From Corallococcus silvisoli (GTDB taxonomy: Bacteria; Myxococcota; Myxococcia; Myxococcales; Myxococcaceae): a stretch of DNA of 64,000 nucleotides. Both the position numbers and the translations under genes were made by a program. The notes under the pieces were generated by a model. It had not been told where the DNA came from. It saw only the letters and a program-made list of their open reading frames with translations, and made no database searches. Numbering within the stretch: the first letter of the stretch is position 1; each line of letters starts with the position of its first letter. Below are positions 1-8,131 of the stretch, piece after piece. The stretch lies in contig NZ_JAAAPJ010000020.1 of the NCBI RefSeq assembly GCF_009909145.1, forward strand, positions 90,832-154,831. Direction: 5' to 3'.

Positions 1-3000
1 CTGCTTCAGGTGTCCCCCGTGTTCCGCTCCACGCTGGAGGCGTGTGACCGGGCCATGCGGGCGCATGGCGTGGGGCCCCTGCTGAAGTTGCTCGAGGCGG
101 TGGACGACGCGTCCTGGATGGAAGACATCGGCGTCATCCAGCCGATGCTGTTCGCCATCGCGGTGGCGCTCGCCGCCCAGTGGCGCGCCTGGGGCATCCA
201 TCCCGACGCGGTGGTGGGCCACAGCATGGGCGAGGTGGCCGCGGCCCATGTGGCGGGCGTGCTGAGTCTGGAGGATGCCGCGCGGGTCATCTGCCGCCGG
301 AGCGCGCTGCTGCGGCGCATTCGCGGTCAGGGCGGAATGGCCCTGGTGGAGCTCTCCCTCGCCCAGGCGCGGGCCACGCTCGCGGGCTTCGAGGACCGGC
401 TGTCCATCGCCGCGAGCAACGGCCCGACGACGACGGTGCTGGCCGGAGACGCCACGGCCTTGCAGGAGGTCATGGCGCGACTGCAGGCGCGCAACGTCTT
501 CTGCCGGAGCATCAAGGTGGATGTCGCGTCCCACTCTCCGCAAGTGGAGTCGCTGCTCCCGGAGCTGCGGGAGGTGCTTGGCGCGCTCCAGCCCCGGCCC
601 GCGAACCTGCCCGTGTACTCCACCGTCACCGGCGGCCTGACCGATGGGACGGACTGGGATGCGACCTACTGGCTGCGCAACCTGCGCGAGCCGGTGTTGT
701 TCTCTCCGGTCATCGAGCAGCTGCTCGCGAGCCCGCACCACGTCTTCCTGGAGCTCAGTCCGCATCCCATCCTGACGCAGTCCATCGAGCGCATCGTCCG
801 AGCGTCGCGCGCGGAGGGAGTCGTGCTGCCCTCGTTGCGGAGGGAGGAGGGGGAGACGGAGGTCCTGCTCCAGTCGCTCGGGGCCCTCCACACCGCGGGG
901 CATCCCATCGACTGGCGCGCGGTGTATCCGGAGGCCGGTGAGAGCACGCTCCTGCCGGGCTATCCCTGGCAGCGCTCACGCTTCTGGCTGGAGCCGCGTC
1001 AGGCCGCTCCCCGGAGCGTGGCACGTCCTGTCGCCCCCCTCCCGGAAGCGCGGGAAGCGCATGCGGACGCGATGACGTCCGAGCACGCCGACGGCACGCC
1101 GTCCCGCTTCTACGACGACTCCGTGGAGCGGGAGCGGGTGCTCGCGCCGGACGAGGTCTACCTGACCTTCGGCATCCAGCGTCAACCGGTCCCGGGCTTC
1201 TCCTGGCTGATGAGCGTCTACGGTCTCCCGGAGCGACCCGAGCACACGGAGCTGTTGTTGCAGGGGCAGCGCGGGCTCCGGTCGGTGCTCTTCCGAGGCG
1301 TCCGCTGGTCCTCGGTGCGCAAGGTGCTCGACTTCGGATGCGGGTATGCCTCCGACCTCATCTCGCTGGCGAGGAGGTTCCCGCACCTGCGCCTGGATGG
1401 CTACACCATCTCCGCGGAGCAGGCGGCCATCGACGCGGAGCGGGTGCGGGCGCGCGGGCTCCAGGACCGCGTCCGGGTCTTCGCGCGTGACAGCGCGAAG
1501 GAGGCCTTCCCGGACCGGTACGACGTGGCGTTCGGGTTCGAGGTCGCCACCCACGTCGCGGACAAGACGGCGCTGTTCGCGAACCTCTCCCGGAGCCTCC
1601 AGAACGGCGGCTTCCTGCTCCTCGCCGACTTCATCGCCAATGGCGTCTCGGCCATCAACGTCGAGGAGACCGCGTCGTACAACGTCAACGCCGACGAGTG
1701 GGCGGAGCTGCTCGCGCGCCACCGCTTCCGTCTGGTGGAGGGCGTCGACATCAGCCACGAGGCCGCGCACTTCCTCGACGACCCCGGGTTCGACCGTCAC
1801 CTGGAGGTCGTCGCCCAGCGGTTCAAGCTCAGTGAGCTGGTGAAGCGGAACTTCGATGCCATGCGCAACTTCGGCAAGGCGCTCGACAAGGGTTTGATGA
1901 GCTACGCGCTGCTCGTCGCCCAGAAGGACGAGCACGCGGGGGCGCCCTATCTGGCTCGGGTGAACCGCGCCAAGGTCGCGGCGCTGACCCCGTTCGCCGC
2001 GTTCGAGGACGCGGGGGCCTGGGCGGCGCCCGCCGAGGACTCCGCGGTGCGCGAGGAGTGGGTCTACGAGGTGAAGTGGCCCCAGAGGCCGCGCGCGCCG
2101 AAACCCGAGGCGGAGCGAAAGGGCGGAGCCGCTGGCCGGTGGTTGCTCCTCTGCGACCGCACGGGCACGGGGGAGGCGCTGGCCGCGCGGCTTCGAGCCC
2201 GGGGAGAGCGCTGCACGCTGCTGTATGCGGGGCTCGATCCCCAGACACCCGGAGCGGATGTGGCCCACGTCAATCCGACGGACCCCGCGGATTGGCAGCG
2301 GGTGTTGGAGCGGCTGGCCTCGGAGGGAGGCGGCCCCTTCCGAGGTGTGGTGCATCTGTGGAACCTGGACCTCGGCGGCGACGTGGCGCTGGAAGAGGCG
2401 ACGCTGGGGAGCGGCTGCGGAAGCCTGCTGACCCTGGTGCAGCGGCTGGGCGGGGGAGCGGGCGCGAACACGCGGCTGTGGCTGGTCACGCGGGGCGCGC
2501 AGTCCGTCGGCGACGGTGCTCCCGTCTCCGTCGCGCAGGCGCCCATCTGGGGATTGGGGCGAGTGCTCGCGCTGGAGCACCCCGAGCTGTGGGGTGGCCT
2601 CGTGGACCTCTCGCCTTCCTCGGACGCGCAGGAGGTCGATGCGCTCTGCGAGGAGCTGTGCGCGTCGGATGGAGAGGATCAGCTCGCCTTGCGTGGGCGG
2701 ACGCGGCACGTGGCCCGGCTGTCGCGCGGCGAGGTGCCTACCGCTGGCGAGGCCACCTGGCGGAGCGATGGGGCGTACCTCATCACTGGAGGCCTGGGAG
2801 GACTGGGGCTCCAGGTCGCGCGGTGGTTGGTGGCTCGTGGGGCCCGGCACCTGCTCCTGTCGGGTCGCACCGAGCTTCCGGCCCCGGGCGAATGGGCTTC
2901 GCTCCCGGCGGACAGCCCGCTCACGTCGCGGGTCAAGGCGCTCCGCGAGCTCCAGTCGCAAGGGGCGACGGTGCGCTACCTGCGGTGCGACGTCGGCGAA

Positions 3001-4059
3001 CCGGAGCAGGTGCGCGCGCTCATCGAGGCATGCGGCCAGGGGCCGGTGCCGCTCGTGGGCCTCTTCCACGCGGCGGGCGTGTCGGCGCACCGCGCGCTGA
3101 GGGAGACAGGCCCGGAGGTGCTCTCGTCCGTCTTCCATCCCAAGGCGATGGGCGCCTGGATGCTCCACGAGCTCACCCGCCACCTGCCGCTCCACTGCTT
3201 CGTCCTGTTCTCCTCCGCGTCTTCCGTGTGGGGTTCGCAGGGGATGGCCGCGTATGCGGCGGCGAATCACTTCCTCGACGCGCTCGCGCACCACCGCAAG
3301 GCACAGGGGCTGGCGGCGACGTGCATCAACTGGGGCCGCTGGAGTGAAGGCGGGATGGCGGGCTCGGAGCAGGCGCAGCGCTTCTTCTCGCAGGTGGGGC
3401 TGGAGGCGATGCCGACCGAAGCGGCGCTCACGCTGCTGGGGCATCTGGTGGGCGCGGGCGTCACGCAGAGGACCGTGGCGGCGGTGGACTGGAGTCGCTT
3501 CAAGCCGCTGCTGGAGGCACGGCGACACCGGCCCCTGCTCGAAGCCATCTCCGTGGGCGCGTCCGCCGCGAAGGCCCCCGCGGAGCAGGGCGCCGCCCGC
3601 TCCGAGCTGCTGAGCCGGCTGGAGGAGGCACCCTCGGGCCGCCGCCGCGGCGTGTTGCAGGAGTTCGTGCGAGCCGAAGCCGCGCGTGTCCTGGGCGCGG
3701 AGCCGTCGGCCCTGACGCCAGGGCAGGGCTTCTTCCAGATGGGCATGAACTCGCTCATGTCCGTCGAGCTGAAGAACCACCTGGAGCGGAGCCTGCGGCA
3801 CAAGCTCCCCTCCACGCTCGCCTTCGAGTACCCGACCGTCGCGGAGCTGACCGACTTCCTGGCGAAGGAGGTCCCCGCGCTCGCGGCGCTTGTTGCTCCC
3901 CGGCCGGAGGTGGCGCTCGCCGCCGCCGCCGTCGCCGAGGTGGATCCGCTGTTGAAGGACGAAAGCATCTTCGAACTGCTGAGCGAAGCGGAGCGGTTGT
4001 CTGAGACCGCGCTGCAATCACTTGCACAGTCTTTCCCTGGTGAGGGCTCAAATGAGTGA
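1..4059 (+). CDS. Type I PKS module, 5' partial: AT-MT-KR-ACP (MtaE/MelE-like)
   Basis: The open frame runs in from the left edge, so the KS is outside the window. Numbered from base 1, an acyltransferase covers residues 1-330 with GHSMGE near 73 and VASHS near 173. The ASHS motif is the usual mark of methylmalonyl-CoA ATs. A SAM methyltransferase domain follows (VLDFGCG near 442), then a ketoreductase with TGGLGGLG near 929 and Ser/Tyr/Asn residues in SSASSVWGSQGMAAYAAAN near 1071-1090. The Trp in that motif and the lack of LDD suggest an A-type KR (inference). The ACP is near 1247 with GMNSL, Asn replacing the usual Asp before the phosphopantetheine Ser. Known from myxothiazol: MtaE has an embedded O-methyltransferase and KR, giving the 4-methyl-5-methoxy unit. 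The stop overlaps the next start by 8 bases. Confidence 0.93.
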   Translation: MLQVSPVFRSTLEACDRAMRAHGVGPLLKLLEAVDDASWMEDIGVIQPMLFAIAVALAAQWRAWGIHPDAVVGHSMGEVAAAHVAGVLSLEDAARVICRRSALLRRIRGQGGMALVELSLAQARATLAGFEDRLSIAASNGPTTTVLAGDATALQEVMARLQARNVFCRSIKVDVASHSPQVESLLPELREVLGALQPRPANLPVYSTVTGGLTDGTDWDATYWLRNLREPVLFSPVIEQLLASPHHVFLELSPHPILTQSIERIVRASRAEGVVLPSLRREEGETEVLLQSLGALHTAGHPIDWRAVYPEAGESTLLPGYPWQRSRFWLEPRQAAPRSVARPVAPLPEAREAHADAMTSEHADGTPSRFYDDSVERERVLAPDEVYLTFGIQRQPVPGFSWLMSVYGLPERPEHTELLLQGQRGLRSVLFRGVRWSSVRKVLDFGCGYASDLISLARRFPHLRLDGYTISAEQAAIDAERVRARGLQDRVRVFARDSAKEAFPDRYDVAFGFEVATHVADKTALFANLSRSLQNGGFLLLADFIANGVSAINVEETASYNVNADEWAELLARHRFRLVEGVDISHEAAHFLDDPGFDRHLEVVAQRFKLSELVKRNFDAMRNFGKALDKGLMSYALLVAQKDEHAGAPYLARVNRAKVAALTPFAAFEDAGAWAAPAEDSAVREEWVYEVKWPQRPRAPKPEAERKGGAAGRWLLLCDRTGTGEALAARLRARGERCTLLYAGLDPQTPGADVAHVNPTDPADWQRVLERLASEGGGPFRGVVHLWNLDLGGDVALEEATLGSGCGSLLTLVQRLGGGAGANTRLWLVTRGAQSVGDGAPVSVAQAPIWGLGRVLALEHPELWGGLVDLSPSSDAQEVDALCEELCASDGEDQLALRGRTRHVARLSRGEVPTAGEATWRSDGAYLITGGLGGLGLQVARWLVARGARHLLLSGRTELPAPGEWASLPADSPLTSRVKALRELQSQGATVRYLRCDVGEPEQVRALIEACGQGPVPLVGLFHAAGVSAHRALRETGPEVLSSVFHPKAMGAWMLHELTRHLPLHCFVLFSSASSVWGSQGMAAYAAANHFLDALAHHRKAQGLAATCINWGRWSEGGMAGSEQAQRFFSQVGLEAMPTEAALTLLGHLVGAGVTQRTVAAVDWSRFKPLLEARRHRPLLEAISVGASAAKAPAEQGAARSELLSRLEEAPSGRRRGVLQEFVRAEAARVLGAEPSALTPGQGFFQMGMNSLMSVELKNHLERSLRHKLPSTLAFEYPTVAELTDFLAKEVPALAALVAPRPEVALAAAAVAEVDPLLKDESIFELLSEAERLSETALQSLAQSFPGEGSNE

Positions 4060-7000
4060 CGTCATGGAGAAGTTGGTGCGCGGTCTCTCCCCCGAGAAGC
4101 GGGTGAGTCTTGCCAAGATGCTCCTTCGCTCCGTGGGCGAGGGCGTTCCAGAGAAGAAGACGGCGGAGCCCATCGCCATCATCGGAATCGGTTGCCGGTT
4201 CCCGGGCGGCGCCAATGACCCGGAGTCCTTCTGGCGACTGCTGCGAGACGGCGTGGACGCCGTACGCGAGGTGCCGCGCAGCCGCTGGGACATCGACGCG
4301 TACTACGACGCCGACCCATCCAAGCCCGGGAAGATGTACACGCGGAATGGCGCGTTCCTGGAGGGAGTCGACCTCTTCGACCCGTACTTCTTCGGGATTC
4401 CTCCGCGCGCGGCGGCGAACCTGGACCCCCAGCACCGGCTGCTGCTGGAGGTGGCCTGGGAGGCGCTGGAGCACGCGGGCATCGCGCCGCGGAGCCTCGC
4501 GGGCAGCAAGACGGGGGTGTTCATTGGCGGCGCCACCGGGGACTACACCCAGCTCATCCAGGGCAAGGGCGCCGACAGCATCGACGCGACTTACCTGACG
4601 GGCAGTCTGCTGACGTTCGCGACCGGGCGCCTGTCCCACTTCTTCGACTTGCAGGGGCCGAGCCTCGGAGTGGACACGGCCTGTTCCTCGTCACTCGTCG
4701 CGGTCCATCTGGCGTGTCAGAGCCTGCGCTCGGGTGAGAGCTCGCTGTCGCTCGTGGGGGGCGTGAACCTCATCCTGACGCCGCAGGGCACCATCACCAC
4801 CTGCAAGGCGCGCATGCTCGCCGTGGATGGCCGGTGCAAGACGTTCGACGCCGCGGCGGATGGCTACGGCCGGGGCGAAGGCTGCGGCATGGTCGTGCTC
4901 AAGCGCCTCTCCGACGCGCTCGAGGACGGGGACAACGTGCTCGCCGTCATTCGCGGTACGGCGGTGAATCAGGATGGGCACAGCAGTGACTTGACGGTGC
5001 CCAACGGGCTCGCACAGCAGGCGGTGATCCGCCAGGCGCTGGCGGATGCCGGATTGGAGCCGGCGCAGGTGGGCTACGTGGAGGCGCACGGCACCGGCAC
5101 GTCGCTGGGCGACCCCATCGAACTGCGCGCGCTGGGCGCCGTGTTCGGAGGGAAGCGGGAAGGTGGCGCGGCCCTCCAGGTCGGCTCGGTGAAGACGAAC
5201 ATCGGCCACCTCGAATACGCGGCGGGCATCGCGGGGTTGATCAAGCTCGTGCTCGCCTTGAAGCACGGCGAGCTCCCCGCCCATCTGCACTTCAAGCGGG
5301 GCAACCCCTACATCCCCTGGAATGAGCTGCCGGTGGAGATCCCCACCCAGCACGCACCGTGGGCGGCGCGAGACGGAAAGCGCGTGGGGGGCGTGAGTTC
5401 ATTCGGCGCCAGCGGGACGAACGCGCACGTGGTGCTGGAAGGGGCGCCGGAGGTGGAGCGGAGGAAGGGGAAGGAGCGGCCGAAGCACGTGCTGGCGCTG
5501 TCAGCGCGGAGCGAGAAGACGCTGAGGGAGCTGGCGGGCCGGTACGCGAAGGCGCTGGAGGAAGAAGAGCTGGGGGACGCGTGCTTCACGGCGAACACGG
5601 GGCGAGGGCGGTTCGCGCACCGGGTGGCGGTGGTGGGAGGGACGGCGGAGGAGCTGAGAGAGGAATTGGAGAGGTACGAGAGGGAAGGGGCGGTGGAGAG
5701 GGGGGCGGCGGGGCAGGCGAGGAAGGCGGGAGGAGAAGAGGTGGTGCTGCTCTTCACGGGGCAGGGAGTGCAGCACGAGGGGATGGGGAGGGAGCTGTAC
5801 GAGACGCAGGAGACGTTCCGGGAGGTGATGAAGAAGTGCGACGGGGTGGTGAAGGAGGAGCTGGGGGAGTCGCTGGTGGAGGTGCTGTACGGAGGGAAGG
5901 GGAAGCAGCTGGAGAGAAGCAGCGTGTCGCAGGCGGCGCTGTTCAGCGTGGAGTACGCGCTGGCGCAGGTGTGGGCGGAGTGGGGAGTGAAGCCGGCGGC
6001 GGTGATGGGGCACAGCCTGGGTGAGTACGTGGCGGCGTGCGTGGCGGGAGTCTTCAGCGTGGAGGAGGGGCTGAAGCTGGTGATGGAGAGAGGGAGGTTG
6101 ATGGAGGGGTTGGAGGGAGAAGGGAAGATGGTGGCGGTGCTGGCGAGTGAAGAGGAGGTGAGGGGGGAGGGAGGAGGAGGGTTGGTGGCGGCGGTGAATG
6201 GGCCAGAGGAGGTGGTGCTGGCGGGGAGGGTGAAGGAGGTGGAGGAGGTGGAGGGGAGGCTGAAGGCGAAGGGGAGGGAGTGCCGTGTGTTGAAGACGAC
6301 GCACGCGTTCCACTCGGAGCTGATGGAGCCGATGAAGGAGGCGTTCGAGAGGGCGGCGGGGAAGGTGAGGATGGAGCGAGCGCGGTTGGAGTTGGTGTCG
6401 AACGTGAGCGGGAGGGCGGTGAAGGGAGGAGAGGAGAAGGAGGCGGGGTACTGGGCGAGGCACCTGAGGGAGCCGGTGAGGTACTGGGAGGGAGTGAAGG
6501 GGTTGTACGAGAGGGGGTACCGGGTCTTCGTGGAGGTGGGGCCGAAGCCGACGCTGACGGGAGTGGGGAAGAGGTACCTGGGGAAGGGGGAGGCGGAGTG
6601 GGTGGGGAGCCTGAGGCCCGGGAGCAGCGATTGGGAGACGCTGCTGGGGAGCATGGCGAGGCTGTACGTGAGGGGCGTGGAGGTGGACTGGGAGGGATTG
6701 GACAAGGCACACGCGCGTCGACGCACGCCGCTGCCCACGTATCCCTTCCAGCGTGAGCGCTACTGGGTCGACTCCCTCATCCCCAACACCGATGTGCTCG
6801 TGACCTTCTACCGGACCATCGTCCAGCTGGCGGAGGTCAACACCGCGGTGCAGTTCCCGTCGTTGCGCTTCGCCACGCTCCGCGAGCCCGTGCCTGGCTT
6901 CTCGTGGATCGCGATGTACCGGCCCGAGAAGGACCCCGCGAAGGAGGCGGTCTACAAGCAGTTCTACGACCTCGCTCTTCAGTCGAACCTCGAGATGGCG

Positions 7001-8131
7001 AGGACGCTCTACCGGGGGCTCGACTTCCCGTCGTTCACCCGCGTGCTCGACATCGGGTGTGGCCACGCCGCGGACCTCATCGACCTGGGCAAGGCGCATC
7101 CCCACCTGGAGCTTCACGGCTGCAACATCTCGCCCGACCAGATTGAAGCGGGGCGGCAGCGCATCCGCGGGCTCGGGTTGGATGGGCGCATCAAGCTCCA
7201 CTACCAGGACAGCTCGCGGGATCCCTTCCCGTCCACGTACGACCTGGTCATCGCGTTCCAGGTCATCCATCACATCCGGAACAAGGCGGACCTCTTCGCG
7301 AACATCAGCCGGAGCCTGCGCAACGGCGGCTACCTGGTGATGGCGGAGACGCTGTCCAACATGGTCAGCCCCATCGAGCACCCGGAGTCGACCACGCTCT
7401 TCGTGCCTCAAGCCGAGTGGGCGGAGCTGCTTGCCCGCAACCACCTGCGCATCGTCGAGGCCGTCGAGTCCAGCCAGGAGATCGCCAACTTCCTCCACGA
7501 CCCCGACTTCGAGCAGAACTTCGCGCGGGTGACCCGGGACCTGGATGAGGTGACGCAGAAGCACCTGCATGGCATCCACATGCTGGGTGAGCTGCTGCGG
7601 CGTCGGCTGGCGGCCTACCTCCTGTTCACGGTGACGAAGGACGAGTCGCTGGACGTGGACACCCTCCGGAGCATCAACCTGGAGCGCCTGGGCGCGCGGG
7701 TCTCGTACGACGCCGTCTACAGCGCCGTCGAGAAGGGGCCGTATGCGCTGCCGCCGCCTCCCGGGGCCAAGGCGCTCCAGGAGGCCTCGACCGCGGCGAG
7801 CACCTTCTCGAAGGCGCTGCTCGCCTCGGAGCCCGGCCAGCGGGGCCCCCTGCTCGACAGCTACCTGCGAGAGCTGGTCGCCAACCTGTTGAAGATGCCA
7901 GTGGTCCGGCTGGACGCGGAGCAGCCCCTGAGCACCCTGGGCCTGGACTCCCTGCTGGCGCTCGAGCTGAAGCACAAGATCCACGCGGAGACAGGCGTGA
8001 CGATGCAGCTCGATGAGCTGTTGCAGGGCGCGAGCATCGCGCACCTGTCGCAGCGCCTCGCTGAACAGCTCGACGGCCGCGGTCCGGGACGGGGTGCCTC
8101 GACCCAGGACTGGGAGGAAGGCGAGCTGTGA
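4052..8131 (+). CDS. Type I PKS module KS-AT-MT-ACP (MtaF/MelF-like)
   Basis: A complete module without reductive domains. The KS shows DTACSSS near residue 208, HGTGT near 346 and NIGH near 383. The AT shows GHSLGE near 653 and HAFHS near 751, predicting malonyl-CoA. A SAM methyltransferase domain has VLDIGCG near 1000 and resembles the MT of the preceding protein along its length. The ACP has LGLDSL near 1296. In myxothiazol-type pathways this arrangement gives a beta-keto unit that is O-methylated as its enol, making the beta-methoxyacrylate. I chose ATG 4052, with GAGG a few bases upstream, over an in-frame TTG at 4022. The acidic C-terminal tail (DWEEGEL) looks like a docking peptide for the downstream NRPS. 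The AT segment has codon usage unlike the rest of the gene. Confidence 0.94.
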   Translation: MSDVMEKLVRGLSPEKRVSLAKMLLRSVGEGVPEKKTAEPIAIIGIGCRFPGGANDPESFWRLLRDGVDAVREVPRSRWDIDAYYDADPSKPGKMYTRNGAFLEGVDLFDPYFFGIPPRAAANLDPQHRLLLEVAWEALEHAGIAPRSLAGSKTGVFIGGATGDYTQLIQGKGADSIDATYLTGSLLTFATGRLSHFFDLQGPSLGVDTACSSSLVAVHLACQSLRSGESSLSLVGGVNLILTPQGTITTCKARMLAVDGRCKTFDAAADGYGRGEGCGMVVLKRLSDALEDGDNVLAVIRGTAVNQDGHSSDLTVPNGLAQQAVIRQALADAGLEPAQVGYVEAHGTGTSLGDPIELRALGAVFGGKREGGAALQVGSVKTNIGHLEYAAGIAGLIKLVLALKHGELPAHLHFKRGNPYIPWNELPVEIPTQHAPWAARDGKRVGGVSSFGASGTNAHVVLEGAPEVERRKGKERPKHVLALSARSEKTLRELAGRYAKALEEEELGDACFTANTGRGRFAHRVAVVGGTAEELREELERYEREGAVERGAAGQARKAGGEEVVLLFTGQGVQHEGMGRELYETQETFREVMKKCDGVVKEELGESLVEVLYGGKGKQLERSSVSQAALFSVEYALAQVWAEWGVKPAAVMGHSLGEYVAACVAGVFSVEEGLKLVMERGRLMEGLEGEGKMVAVLASEEEVRGEGGGGLVAAVNGPEEVVLAGRVKEVEEVEGRLKAKGRECRVLKTTHAFHSELMEPMKEAFERAAGKVRMERARLELVSNVSGRAVKGGEEKEAGYWARHLREPVRYWEGVKGLYERGYRVFVEVGPKPTLTGVGKRYLGKGEAEWVGSLRPGSSDWETLLGSMARLYVRGVEVDWEGLDKAHARRRTPLPTYPFQRERYWVDSLIPNTDVLVTFYRTIVQLAEVNTAVQFPSLRFATLREPVPGFSWIAMYRPEKDPAKEAVYKQFYDLALQSNLEMARTLYRGLDFPSFTRVLDIGCGHAADLIDLGKAHPHLELHGCNISPDQIEAGRQRIRGLGLDGRIKLHYQDSSRDPFPSTYDLVIAFQVIHHIRNKADLFANISRSLRNGGYLVMAETLSNMVSPIEHPESTTLFVPQAEWAELLARNHLRIVEAVESSQEIANFLHDPDFEQNFARVTRDLDEVTQKHLHGIHMLGELLRRRLAAYLLFTVTKDESLDVDTLRSINLERLGARVSYDAVYSAVEKGPYALPPPPGAKALQEASTAASTFSKALLASEPGQRGPLLDSYLRELVANLLKMPVVRLDAEQPLSTLGLDSLLALELKHKIHAETGVTMQLDELLQGASIAHLSQRLAEQLDGRGPGRGASTQDWEEGEL
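5450..6705 (+). other. AT-domain segment with deviant codon usage (candidate domain swap)
   Basis: Inside the second PKS gene, a block of about 1.25 kb switches to AGG arginine codons, GGG/GGA glycine codons and long purine runs. The flanking KS and MT use CGC/CGG and GGC like neighbouring genes. The change begins just after the KS-end motif GTNAHVVLE and ends just before PTYPFQRERYW, so it covers the KS-AT linker, the AT and most of the post-AT linker. The strand bias also leaves several antisense frames open here. I infer acquisition or gene conversion of a malonyl-CoA AT; the boundaries are by eye and good to about 20 bases. Confidence 0.75.

Noticed and set aside
976..4017. 1013-codon open frame antisense to the first PKS gene
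   Set aside because: Stop-poor antisense frame from high third-position GC; the peptide is Arg/Gln/His/Pro-rich with no domain, and the plus strand clearly encodes PKS domains.
5308..8044. Long minus-strand frames across the AT segment (476 and 847 codons)
   Set aside because: They arise from the purine-rich codon bias of the swapped AT; the products are Ser/Pro/His low-complexity with no family resemblance.
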